This document shows positions 35,582 through 48,729 of a stretch of DNA of 64,000 nucleotides, piece by piece (positions within the stretch are counted from its first letter, which is position 1; each line of letters opens with the position of its first letter). The DNA is from Ciborinia camelliae (taxonomy: Eukaryota; Ascomycota; Leotiomycetes; Helotiales; Sclerotiniaceae). The DNA lies in contig JANPYM010000001.1 of NCBI GenBank assembly GCA_025890175.1, positions 2,340,853 to 2,404,852 of the forward strand, written 5' to 3'. Both the position numbers and the translations under genes were made by a program. Under the pieces are notes generated by a model. It ran no database searches, had not been told where the DNA came from, and saw only the letters and a list, made by a program, of their open reading frames with translations.

Positions 35582-38500
35582 AACTCGTGGGTTACATGGG
35601 TGATGATGGGGGATATTGGGATTTTCTACGGTTGATTGGTTGCTTGGTTGCTTGGTTGGGTGATCAATAGGGATCGGATGTTGAAGATTTTAATATTGGT
35701 CAAGATGTCGTTTCGGTACCTACCTAGGTATGCTTGTTTATTCTGTACCTAGGTTACTTAGATACCTAGGACTTGACTCAAGATCGAGGTTGAGGTTAAG
35801 GAGTCTCGCTTCCGGAAGGCGAGGGGCATTTTGTCGGTCAGCTGGCTGCATAGAGTACCTATGAATATAACTAGATTATCATTAAATTAGTGCAGTGCGG
35901 GCTGATATACGGATTCAAGCTCGGAGAAATAATGTTACTGTATTGAGTGTTTTGTAATAAATCGATAGTCCGAGTCACATTTGTCATTTATGTGATCAAT
36001 AATTAAGTAGGTATCAACTGGAAACTCTCTATCTATCTCCATTGTCATCAAAGATATAACAGGGAGGTCAAAATTCCCTGGAATATCCTCTCGAGAATGT
36101 ACTAAGTTGGAATTGTAACTTTAGTGAAAATTGAGAGGGGACCGAGGAGAGCCTCTGTATTGTGTTGCCGAATTTGCACGGACTAGATACAGATAGTGTT
36201 GGATGCTTGATGAAATCATGATTTATCAAAGTTGGGACCCGTAGCGCAAGGTCCTGCTCATCCTTGTGGTAGTATAGTAGTGAGATGCATTTGATGTTTT
36301 GTTTCTCATACAAATGCAACAGCTAGCTCGATGTATCTACCGTGGGAAGAATTTATCATCGGTGTTGAATTGGGTCTGCGGGTAGGAGCGATGATGTGCA
36401 GCGAAAGATATCCTTTGCGGGACCATCTGGCGAACCAGGTAAAGTAATATCTCACATGGAGGAAAATTACAAAGTTTGACCTCTTTACTTATTATATTTT
36501 CAAGCGCCAGAAAGTTACCCATCGGCAATGATATGCTGGCTATTTCGTAAGACATAGTGTAGCACAGGCACAAGATTTCTCGATATCAAATCACCTTCAC
36601 ACAAGGAAGGAAAGGGGTACATCTCGCGAGCGAGCGACGATTCAGATAGCTATTATTTGCAGCACAGGACAGAGAGATAATATTTGTGACTCAGGAGTCT
36701 GGATGGCAATACCGTCTTCATTCGCCCTAGCCATTGGGATAATAAAATGTACAGAATACCAAGCAATTTAGTATTATCGGAGCAAACAGAAAACGAGATG
36801 CGAAATCTCTTAACGGTGACTGGAATATCATATAATACTGTAAAAGCACTCGAAATCGGAAAGAAATATCGTCAAATGAAGGATAGACGTTTCTTACATG
36901 ACCAACCAACAAACATATACAAAAATGACGAAGAGAGATGATGATATGAAATAGGCATTGCTAAAGAGCCTTCAAAACCTTTCCGAATAATGATATTGCT
37001 GCATGATGGGTATATGCAGTATGTATGCGCATGGATCCCAAAAAAGATCTTACTGCTGCACATCGAGCTGAGTGAAACAACCCAAGTAAAATCCGGCATA
37101 AATTCTGTATCATCAATTGATTCATGGTGGCTTATTCTTTCGCTCTGTGGGCAATGATAACGTTGGTTCCAACAGTTGGTTAGCACCGAGAAGTGGATAT
37201 GCCGTTATGCATCTTACATGTCAACACAACCTTCCCAGCATAAACTAACAGCTGGATGAACGCAAGTTGCTCCCAGTGTAGTAATAATTTACGAATCTGA
37301 TTATCATACAAGATCATTCCACTTGTAAATTGTGCAAGTAAGATTAAGGTAAGATATGAAAACAAACATGGTGATTAGTACCTGGTGTAGAATTTCCGAG
37401 TATGCGGTGCGGTGTTTGGATAGTTCTACCCCTCAACAACGAAGCCCTCAAGCTTATCTTCCCCATCATCCTCACTGCAATGTATGTCACTGTTCCATGA
37501 TCCCCACCTGGATTTGCGTAAATGGGATGCTAAATTCTAAGTGTTTAGTGCTGGGTGAGCAAATGGATACCGTGGGTAGGGAGATTGGCGGATGGAATTA
37601 GACTTTTATGTTAAATAAGAAGATGCCCACGGAATGAGAGATAGAAATAAGTGAAGAAGATATGACTAGATGCATTAACCGCTGCAAACTAAAAATAGAT
37701 TGCCCTTCCTGCTATTGCACGATACCGGATGCTGGAATTGAACTTTCAATGCAGTTTTTTGATCAAAGTTAATATATTCCTCGAAGATTTGTACACTTGG
37801 CATGTCTTATATAGACATATTCATATTAACTCGATCGTAATGTTGTGCAGATTTCCTTGGAGCGTGTGAGAACAAACAACCTTTGTACAGGAATGACGAT
37901 TTCGAAGTCATCCATAGGAAATCAATAGACAAATACAAATACAAATACCGAAGGGAAACATCAATTTATTTGTAAAACCATCAAACAATGATCGCTGTAT
38001 CCAATGAATGGTCGCCAACCCAACGAACAAAATAATCGTGGTGTATACACACCGATTAAGAAGAGATCCATTTAAAGCCTTTCCACCAGCAATATTCCAG
38101 GTTTAAAACAGTCCTGTGGGATTTCAGTGGGAATAACTTATGTATTGTTTGACATACAGCTAATGGAGTAGCTTGTCCAGTAGCAAGACTGATTTCTCAA
38201 AGCTGAGCTAGAGCTGAGCTAGAGCTAGAGCCAGAGAGTGAGAGTGAGATCAAGAAACTTAAGAAATGTGGCTTGATACAGTGAGATTAACCTTTGGCAC
38301 GATGTTTCGAAGGATTTGAGGGTTATTGTCGGTGTAAGATACTGAGATTGTATTTCTGCATGAAACTGTGCCGCTCTGCTTATTGAAATACTGCAACCCC
38401 AAATTCTGGGAAGGCTGTGTTGTTGTTTAGCCCCTGGACCCGTCCCTGGTCGAAAGGTTCGAAAATCCCTAAAAAGTTAAGCCCTATGGGGCTTGGGTAG

Positions 38501-39267
38501 GACAACGTGGATTGCCTTACAGGATATGCCTCGCCAACCAGGGTGTGTTTGATTACAATCGATGTAATATGACGGCCCGTTTGTGCATTCTGGGACCAAG
38601 AGGAAGAGGATGCAAGTCAAGCATATCACGTGTTGCGCCGTTTAAGCTTCCATATAAGCACTGCCAAGCTAAGCACAAGCTTCAGGAAATCAGGGGTCAC
38701 CATGTGCCTCATTACAAGACCAACGCTTTTTTTAACGTCTCTTTGCTTTCTTTTAGATACCTCCTACCTAGGTGCTAATACTGAATTCTAACGGCTCCTT
38801 CATTCTGATAGGTCTACTCGTATAGAGGAGCTGACAGTCCAATGGATCCCACTAATAAATGACACCCGCTTATATCTAACCTCTGATTGTGCACGTAGGC
38901 AGTAGGTATTTGTATTCGGATTCGGTTGCGGTTATCATTGGTGATATCCATAATCTTCACATATTCACTCAGCCGGCCTGAATAGGAAGATATACATCCA
39001 TGGACCCGACCTAACTGTGGATAGGTAGGTATGCGGCGTAGAAGTATGCAAACAAGGCTTAGTTTTTTGAAAACCAATACAAAAGCCTTGTCCATAGCCT
39101 GCAATCTCACGCATATTTTGAAGAAGCCAGCAGGGGAGAGGCGCAGGCTAATTATAATCTACATAATCTTCATTTACATCCAGGCAAGATGCACTTTCTT
39201 TTATTATGTTGATTTATTTTGAATTGTACCTTGAGCAAACTATCAAAGTTCGTATAATATCGTAATA

Positions 39268-42021
39268 ATGGCAGGGTCAACGAGAAATTCGACCTGTTTC
39301 TCTGGGGGACAACCAGTAACTATTCAGAACGCAACTTCGTGGAATGATATTGGATGTTCAAAGGGGTTTTACTGTGAGTAGAAGAACACATTCAGAGGTC
39401 CAATTGGTACAAGAAAGATCTAATATTATCTTCTCTCGCAGGTCCAAATAATAATGCAACATTTCTTCCACAATATTGTCCACCAAACCCCTCCTGCCAA
39501 GCAGCGAGGTTAGCAGGAGGAACATGTATACCAACTATGGGAACTTTCGAACCTTCGATTTGTGAGACTGGATATTATTGTCCTCTGGGTGGAAAAGAGC
39601 AAATCAAATGCCCTGCGGGATCTTTTTGCCCCCAAGGATCATATGAAGCAACGCAATGTGTAATCGGGTCAAGATGTCCAGAAGGAAGCGTTAGAGATAT
39701 GAACGTTGGACCATTGGCTGTCTTAATAATAGTGGATATCGCTCTGGTGCTTGCGGCGCTTGGCATAAGTTTGAAGCGGAAATTCAGTAATAGGGTTCGA
39801 AACAACTCGAGGCAGAAGAGATCGAATAGGAAAACATTCACCAAACCAGGAACGTTTCGAGGAAGAGAATATTCTCAAATCCATGACGAGCAACTACAGG
39901 TAGCCCGAGAACAAAGCGATATTGCTATGGAAGAGAGGATTATGAGCCTTCAACGGAGACCCACAGGATTTGAGGAGTTGGGCAATATGGATGACGAATT
40001 TGTCTATGACGGTCACAATGAGGGAGAGGAACAAGTCATGAACACCGATTTGCAATTATTTGTACAATCTTTGTCAAGATGCTTCGGAGGCACCAAATTT
40101 GGATTGACATTCGAATTTGAGGACTTAAAATTCCATCCACCAAAAGCAAAGAAACCTATTCTTTCACAAGTCTCAGGCTTGATTGATGCTGGAAGTTTGT
40201 GGGGAGTAATGGGTGCTTCAGGAGCAGGAAAATGTAACTTCACCAACTGGCCCTCCCCTTCGCCACAAAGCTAACGAGTACTAGCCACTTTTGTCAACGT
40301 TCTTATGGGTAAAACAAAAAACACTGGTGGAGTTACTAAAGTCAACGGCGTTGCTGGTGACATCTCAAGGTAAATATATTTGTCGATAATACTTTATGGG
40401 AACTGACAAACACAGGTACAAGAAAATCATTGGATACGTGCCCCAAGACGACATCGTTCTACCGGAGCTTACTGTTAGGGAAAATATCCTCCATTCTGCT
40501 CGAATCAGATTACCATGTACATGGAAGGAGGGCCAAATCCAACACCATGTTGATGTTTTACTTGCCTGTCTCCAGCTTTCCCACGTAAAAGATTCCCTGG
40601 TTGGTAGTACCGCTGCACCGGTCATTTCAGGAGGTCAAAGAAAAAGGGTTAGTATTGGCATGGAGCTGGCAGCTGCACCTATGTAAGTCTCCCCCTCCAA
40701 AATCTGCTATTTCTTGACTGACATTCTGTCCAGGGCTCTCTTCCTTGACGAACCCACTTCTGGCCTTGATGCAACAGCCGCCAATTCCATCATGAAAACC
40801 CTCAAAGCTCTCTCACGCCTCGGTATGACAATTGTAACCATTATCCATCAACCCCGTCAAGAAATTTTCGAGTCTCTCGATAGTCTCGTGCTCCTCGGCG
40901 CAGGACGAATGATTTACTTGGGACCCCAGGTAGGTGTCAAGCCTCACTTCGAGCGCCTTGGTTTCAAATTTCCCGAACATGGCAATCCGTCCGATGTCAT
41001 GGGTGACATAATTGCTGGTGAAGGACGCCTCTACAAACGTACTGGAGATGCTAGCATTCAACCTCTTATTGAACACTGGCAAAGTCTTCCCGATAATCCG
41101 TTCGAGGACATAAAAGGTCTTAGTGTCTCTATCGCTGAGTCCAACGCTCTTTCTGCAACTATCAAAACTCGCGGCACATACTGGTATCGACAAATTTGGT
41201 TCTGTTTGCTACGTTCTGTGCTTCAGCAATATCGCATCAAATCATCCTTTTTCTTTGAACTAGGTGTTGGCGCTATTTCCGGGTTCTTGATCGGTCTCGC
41301 AGAACTCAATCAGAAGGGTGCGAATTTCCGCGGTATATTTATCGAACCATATGAAATGCTTTCTTCTTCAATTGATTACAACTCCATTCCACAAATGGCA
41401 CTTCTAGTTGGACTTGCTATTGGTCTCACGGCATCCGCACCGGGAGTAAAGGTCTTCGGCGAAGAAAAATTGGTTTATTGGAGAGAAGCTGCGGCTGGAC
41501 ATAATCGCTTTGCTTACTATGTCGGAAAGGTCATCTCTACTATTCCACGCATGATTCTTGCCAATTTTCACTTTACGGTCTTCTTTGCTTTAATGACAAC
41601 CCCAAGAATTAGCTGGATCGATATTTTCGCCGCCAATCTCCTCTATTTCTGGTGTATCTACGGTCTCGCATCCTGCGTCAGCATGATCACCCGTCGTGAA
41701 GACGGACCGCTCTTAGCAGTCATGTCATCTCTCATCGTTGGTGTTCTCAATGGTATGTCACCCAGCTTGAAAAAGGTCAGAAGCTGGCATATGGCATGGC
41801 TTTGGAGAGCAAGTCCCGGAACGTGGTTGGCCGAGGGATATTTTACCCAGAATATTACTCCGATGGAACATTTGTATAACATTGAATCGGCAACAGATGC
41901 AGTTGGGTATAAATTAAATCATTTCACACAGGATATGTTGATGTTGTTTGCGTTAGGTGCCGCTTATAGGATCCTGGCGTTTTTGGGGTTGAGGTTTATG
42001 TATGGGCATAAGCAAAGATAG
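39268..42021 (+). CDS. ABCG-type transporter with Cys-rich N-terminal domain (Adp1-like)
   Basis: Five exons with introns at 39374-39441, 40234-40284, 40370-40415 and 40683-40733, giving 845 aa. The N-terminal domain is Cys-rich (CSKGFYCPN, CETGYYCPLGGKEQIKCPAG) and precedes a membrane span (LAVLIIVDIALVLAALGISL). The nucleotide-binding domain follows: Walker A GASGAGKST (about 293-301, rebuilt across intron 2), signature ISGGQRKR, Walker B ALFLDEP and the H-loop His in IIHQPR. The C-terminal half is a set of membrane helices of ABC2 type. This is a half-transporter of the fungal Adp1/plant ABCG24 group, with unknown substrate. The Cys-rich domain normally follows a signal peptide. None is visible from the ATG at 39268, so an upstream exon may be missed. 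A large gene-free stretch lies on either side. Confidence 0.9.
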
Positions 42022-45000
42022 AGGGTTGATATGGAGGAGAAAGAGATGTCTTGTAGATAGAGGAGAGGAATGGTTATGGGGATTGTACATATCTGGGAGT
42101 TTGCATGAAGGGAGCAAGGATATATACCTACATACTGTACTAGAGTTCTAGAACGATCGGGTCGATATTAGAATACGGCCTCAGTTGGATAGAGTTAATA
42201 CAAATAGATACCACAAGAATGCGATATAGAAAAGTTTCACTGCAAAATACATAGTTTTCTGCATGAAAACATGAGGGGAAACGCCTGTGGGTAGATGATC
42301 TCGAAATCTTTCGTCTAGCATCTGTCCCGCGGCTCTCGGCCAATAGCCGTTTATACTTCTCTATTAAATTACTATCACTATCAGTGTCATTTATTGTTGA
42401 TATCCTTTAGCATTGTAAATTCTGTCAACCGTCATCATTACCGTGCAATATACACCACCAGTCATCTCGGATTCTTGCCCATCTTCTTCGGGATCACACC
42501 CAGTTTTTCTTCTCTATTTAAATGTGCGTGAATACAGTTATAGAAAGTGTTTCAGAGAGAGCCTAGCTACCGATTCGAAATCTCTGGTACGGGGGGTGGA
42601 TATAGCAGCGTATGAGGGTACTTGGGGTGGCTGTCCCTATTGGTATGCCTGTATTTCCTGGAATCTCGTGATTATCCTGAAGTGAATAAAGTTGCTGAGG
42701 GTACCTATTTGAAGATTACTACCGTATATAAAGGGGACCGGGGAAAGAAATTTGTTGAGCAAGTGGATTGGAATTTGGGAAAAATCGACGAACAGAGCAG
42801 GACTGCAAAGTCCCCCCTCCTGAACCTTCCGGGCAGCAATCGTTCTCAGTTGTGCAACCCGTAAAATACTTCCGGAATGGATATTTTGAAGTGTACCAGA
42901 TGATCCCGGGTATATCGTCTTGAAATACTTCTTCCTGCTGTCGATTGCCCTTCTACCCTCATTGCCGAACTTTCATTTTATCACTGCCACTCCACTCTAC
43001 ACTTTTATTCATTTTTGACGCAAGCGAACCAAACGGCAACCTTATTACCTGCTTTGCTTTCGGTCTAGGGAAATCAATGACATGAGATCTGATTCTCGAA
43101 AATTTTAGCCGCAAGCAGTCTGTTTCTCAGTTGCGCATGGTATTTCTTATTCGACACTAGTGGTATCTTATGTACCTACTAGACACATTGGATTTGTTGA
43201 AATGTGGAAGAGGGATAGAGAGTCAGTTGAAAGTATGCAGAGACTGCTTACTCTTGAATTCGAGAAGAGAGAGCGTAGTGGCTCCCATCTAGCATACAGC
43301 ATTCTCCTATTAATCCACAAGATTTACCTCCACCTCGTCCGATTAGTGATCTACATACAATCTACCTATATCTATTAAAGCGTCCATTCATCTTGCAATA
43401 TCGTTCAGAAAATGCAATTAAGATTATGGAGGGGAATCTTTGAGATTTCTGGCGGTTTAGCAAAGGAGGTCAAACTTTGGGACAAGCATTGAAAGAATTG
43501 ATCACCACAGGAGATCTCGGGCCTTTTACAAGGGGGTTTGATTTTAATCGATCTTTGCTGTCACTATACTTTTATTGCCATTCATCGATAGTCGTCTTGT
43601 TCTCCCATCTCGTGTTTATGAAGTTTCTATCTGGTCAATCTCGTCTTCTGTTACAGTGTTGTAGAGATCTTAGGGAACTGAGAGCCGAGAGCTTTATAGT
43701 AGCTACTACAATGACCTAAAAGTGAATATGTAGGTGTCCCTTTTCAAAGTACCTAAAGTTCTGTCTAATCAACACGGTATCTTCATATACCATAGGATTG
43801 GGTTCTAGCTGCGATCCACATACCATTACGTCACTGTAAATAATCAATGGAGATCTAGCCCAATATCTCAATTCCTGTCTATATAAACTAGCAGACGCTG
43901 ATGTTGAGATGGTCAACCCCCCCCCCCAAAAAGAAATGGCTCAACGGGTGAAGTATCCTTGTGCAAATGTAGTTCTCAACCATCGTTGAGGCTGAAGATT
44001 CTCCGATGAGTTGCTGTATATGGATGCCCCTGAGATGAGAGATAGGTTTGATCTGAAAAGTCTGATATAGACGTACAGCGCGAACGAAATAAAAAGTACA
44101 CAGCTCATGCATGTCCTATCATTGTATACAACCGTTTGATGTTCGGCTATTGGGAGAAATACACCCCTAGTGGGTTATTCTGAGTCCTATTTAAGAGTCC
44201 CCTATAGTAAATTTGTAACAACTCAAGCAGTGTCTACCATAATTGTAGATATGACAGAATATCGTTCCTGGACAGGTAAAGGCTGCAAAAAGGTAGGAAT
44301 TTGAGGGGGCACTGAAAGAATGTAGCTTTAAATTTGGTTCATGTTATGTTTGAATATATTGTTATTATCCCTTTATCTCGGTCCCCTGGCTTGAAATTGA
44401 GGCCAGAACTTATATACTATACTTCGTAACTCTAACAAGTCTGAGAGATACAAGAGGTCGAGATCACGAAGGTGGGGAGCGCAACACATTGTTCCTCATA
44501 TTTTTATTGCACCGCCATTGGATCGAGTCTCTACCCATCTTTTCTTTGCGTTTAAATTTATTCCCTCGACGAAGTTCCAATTGGGATCTGTCCATCCATA
44601 AGGTTTATATAAACAAAATTCCAAAACCCTAATCCAAAAAGCGAGGTATGCAGTACACACTTGTCTGCCATTCACGAAGCAAACAGTGAATCAAAGCTAC
44701 CATTCGCTCTCTCGATCATAATTCATCGGGAAAATACTTAAGAGTCTCCAAATGATATTGTTTGACTGATATCTAAATTGCGAACGTTACAGAAACATGA
44801 TCAACTCGACTTTATGTTCAACAAGCCGTATTTAGGACTTTGGTCAGGGGTTTTTTGGCGAATTAGATGTTACTGCGAAGCTCAAAGGAGCCATTACTGA
44901 AAAGAAAATGAACGGCTGGTTGCAAGAATTCAGTCTTTTGGCAGCAGGATTTGCGCGGAGCTGGGGTACCGTAAAGTAAGGAAACGAATATAGGACGATA

Positions 45001-48000
45001 GTAGACATGTAACATACAAAAATCTGCATTCTCCAGTCCCTATATTGGCAAAAGAAAAGTTAACGCACGCATATCCCAATAATCTCGACTCTCCATTGCT
45101 TTTATAGAACGGATAAGCAAGACTTGTAAACAAAATGTTGCTTTTCCACTCGTGGGATTTGATTTGAAATCTGCACCTTCCTCGGAATTATCCCAGGAGG
45201 GTATGTGATTAGATTCGGCGTCTGCTGAGGTGAATCTGATGTGGGTGGGTGCTGGTAGTGTATGTCATTTGGGTCTGCAGCCCATTCTGGGACCCTTCAC
45301 ATCCTGTTCAACGTGGAGTCATTCTTTAGACCCAAGCATTGAAGTACCGAGAAATTAGTAGGATAGAACTAGAGAAAACCCGAGATCTCGTAGATTACAG
45401 AGAAACCGAAGTGAAAAATGATAGTATGCGATCTTGTGCGACGATGAATCGTTGTTATTGGTGTTTGAAACTTATCATCAACCTAAGTTCCTAAAAATGT
45501 AAGGTAAGCATGACCCGAATCGAACTATGGCTCAAAAGTTAACGGTTTAAATTCAGAAATAATGTAGGTACGACATAATAGTACAAGAATACCCCATCAT
45601 ATTCATGCAAGCAACGGTCAATCTCGCTTTACTGAGGCGCAGTGCTGCAGTGCCGCGATGCCGCAGTACATATAAACAGCTACATACCCCATCATCAAAC
45701 TGCGCAAAGACCAGGTGTTCATTCCTGGTATCTAGTTAAAATAAGAACCGTACGGCACTTCTGAGGATCAAAGTAAATTTAATTGAGGAGGCACGCACTG
45801 TAAAAGTATCGGAAAGGATGATGAAAAAGGATCCGAGATATCTTATTCGGGTACCCTTTCGCACTCGCTTGCTGAGGAGATTCATTGGGGGTTCATTCAT
45901 GCAGATGTAAATAAAAATGATGGTGTTGTTGTTTGGGTAATACGCAGTTAAGACTGTGAAGTGCATGTTTGCTATGCAAAAGAAAGAAGAAGCAGCCCCG
46001 GGAAAATCTTGAGTAAGGTAAGCAGCATACCATTCCGTATCGTGGTGCCTTGTGATATGGTACAATGAAGTATATTTGCCCCCAAACTTGATGGCAGTTG
46101 AAACGTTGAAACACTAGAGCGTCTAAGATAAAACTCATGGGAAAAGATGCAATTGGTTATCCATAGAAACTATTATGGAAGATTTAGAAACAAACAACCC
46201 AAAATATTCCTGACGTGCTAATGATCGAACTGTTGGTTAATCATTCGCGATTAAATATTTTCAGATGAAACAAATGTAGGATCTTATATTATGAATACTT
46301 CGATGAAGAAAGTGTTTCTCCTTCTCCTACATATAGATAGCCGCCTGCAACGGTACAAGAAGACAATGAAGAACACTGGTCCATTGAAATGTTTCAATCA
46401 CAGTTTTTTTAACTTTATAGTTGTAGATTTAGGAACTTTAGATTTGTACACTGCCGCGCGTGATGATACCATTGCCGACCTCGAATCAAGTATTCCTTAC
46501 AAGGTCATGGGAATATGGGAACATGTGAAGCTTGTCTGCGTGAGTATAACATGTTGGTGTTTGTAAAATTGACGCTGTGTAAAGGGCTGGCATCAGCGTT
46601 GGATTTTCACCGATAGGGTGAGACAAGAGGAAACCCCGTCGTGACCAGGACCCCAGGCAGACCGGCTGTTGTCACGGAAGATTAGATTGTACCGGTACAT
46701 GGTTGAGGAAGATCAGATCTTAAAAAGTTCTTTTCAACTTTTTCCCCTTGGAGGGTATTTCGAATAATAATGTCGAAATTTCTCTATATTGTTGCGTTGG
46801 TCCGGCAAGAAAGATGCAAAGTACACCCATTTGTTGGATATCCAGTAGATATAGCTCATGAAGATTTTTTCTAATGGTCATGGCCATCCAATGACTACGT
46901 AGAAGAAGAGTTCCCTTTTACGTTGGTTGAAGATAAACGCGGCCTGATGCATTGAGGTTTAACTAGTCTTCATAGGGTTAAATTGTTTGTTTTATTTTAT
47001 CTATCTTGTTTATTAGTTGAAACAAAGCAACAGTACCTATCAAACTGTATGCCGTTTATCGGTATTAAATAATAAGTACCATCACGGAATCCTTTTTGAT
47101 CAGACCTCGGATGAAGAAGGATGTAGATATCCAGATTAGATGAACTGGGATGGGACCTCGGGAATCTGTGAATATGTTTCGGTAAATTCTAATGTATGGA
47201 TGAGAGAGCCTAGATGGATTAGGAGCAAGGCACAAATACCGACATGGGATATAGAATTAGATCCTTTGGGTGATTGAAAATGAGAGGGGTAGGGGCTGAT
47301 AGATATGAGATAGTATAGGATGGGATGAATGAATTGATTTCTCATCTGTGTATGGTGTATAACCTTATGCATATCGTATACGTACCTAATAGGTAGGTAG
47401 ATAGATAGGTAGGAGTTAGGTAGATCAGTGTCAGTGCTGTCTTGGAAGCAAATAGGTAACCTAGTAGATGATAATAAGTAGCAGAGACCTGAATATCCCA
47501 GGTGTATAATAAGAATTTGGCGAGAATGGAAGATGGTCTCGATTTGGATAGGACCTAGGTACCTAGGAAAGGCAAGTGGGTGGGAATGAAGAGGAAGAGA
47601 GAAAAGAAAGAAGCTCAAACCTTACTTACCTGGGTACCTATCGATTAGACCTTCATTGCACGTGACGTCTACTCCCGGTGACCTAGAACCAGAAGTACCA
47701 GACAGGACAGTACAAAAATCTATCTTAAACGCGCGCATTAATCTTCAACCTTTTCTGTTTCCGTCTCTTATTATCAATTTCCCCTTCATTCACGGTTCAA
47801 GCTCCTCCATCTACTTTTCATCATTACCTACCATTCTCAATATCTTCAATTCGTTACGAAACAGGATCATTATGATATGTTTCATCAACATCTAATCTAT
47901 CAAGATCTATTTATCTTTAATGCATACTACCTAAGCTAAGGTACAGCCCTTGTTAAATTAATCCATTTTCCCCTGCACTGACTCTCTCCTCTCCCCCCCC

Positions 48001-48729
48001 TGTTCCCGTTTGATTCTATTTTGAGTACGCGAACGCCTCATCCGCAGCTTATTTGTTAGCGCCCACATAATTTACGCGCCCATCAGATATGTCTCCAGAA
48101 TTCGAGATGAGACTGCCGCCCATTGTCCTTAGAAAAGATCTGAATTCTTCTATTGACCAATATAATCTTCCCTTGGTCATAGCCCCTAGATCTTTGGAGA
48201 CTTGATGGCCTGTCCGCGGCTATTGGAGTAGATCCCAGTAAAAGATTTCGTGCATTTGTAAACGTTTGAAGGCCCAGAGAGTCGGGGTCCGATTGCAAAA
48301 ATCATATCTAAAATCGGATCCATCTTGTTTCATCATTTAGTCGAGGTCTCATTTTTGGACGTTCAGCGTTAATGAGGTTATAGACACCACCCAAATGGCC
48401 CCCAGCGTCATATCTTCCAACAGATTGTCGAGCTGATCAATTCTGTATTATAAAGGTCGGTCGCCGGTACACTGGCTAAGACCTTTCGTCCTCATTCAGC
48501 ATCAATACTATCATCTGTCGGCTTCTACGAATTTCCTATTGTCAACTCGCTTTAGATTTCAATTCTCAGCATCTGACTCCATTCGTTTTCGTGTCAAGTG
48601 TCCTAAACCTTTCCTGCTGGCCGGCCTGCAAGTTTCTTTTACATCTAATACTTAATCGACTCATCAATTGTTTCAACCCTTGTTCACTACTAAGTAGTAC
48701 CGACCTCTCGTTAAACCCGCCTGTATAGA
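42022..48729. other. Long gene-free stretch (6.7 kb)
   Basis: The largest empty region of the window. Open frames are short and scattered over both strands, with no domain or membrane-protein pattern I can support. No transposon ends, terminal repeats or clear tandem arrays were seen. GC-richer DNA around 46560-46700 could be a relic or an RNA, but nothing was recognised. The pyrimidine-rich DNA at 47950-48010 lies about 0.75 kb upstream of the next gene. Confidence 0.5.

Larger units (their letters stand above)
34330..39267. other. Long gene-free stretch (4.9 kb)
   Basis: I see no gene. The stretch contains ATGG and GGAAGTA microsatellites and two exact TACCTAGGTA copies (34686-34695, 35721-35730). 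Its short open frames on both strands lack protein character. Upstream of the ABC transporter I could not find a convincing signal-peptide exon. Confidence 0.5.

Noticed and set aside
39031..39222. Possible upstream exon for the ABC transporter
   Set aside because: The peptide is basic and only hydrophobic at its end, unlike a signal peptide, and it does not join cleanly to the exon at 39268.
45490..45540. tRNA-like T-loop on the minus strand (GTTCGATTC)
   Set aside because: The bases on either side do not form a T stem, and no acceptor or anticodon arm could be drawn.
47136..47618. 160-codon minus-strand ORF
   Set aside because: Its composition is dominated by Ser, Ile, Leu and Tyr from AT-rich DNA, with no domain, clear signal peptide or neighbours in frame. 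It is likely random.
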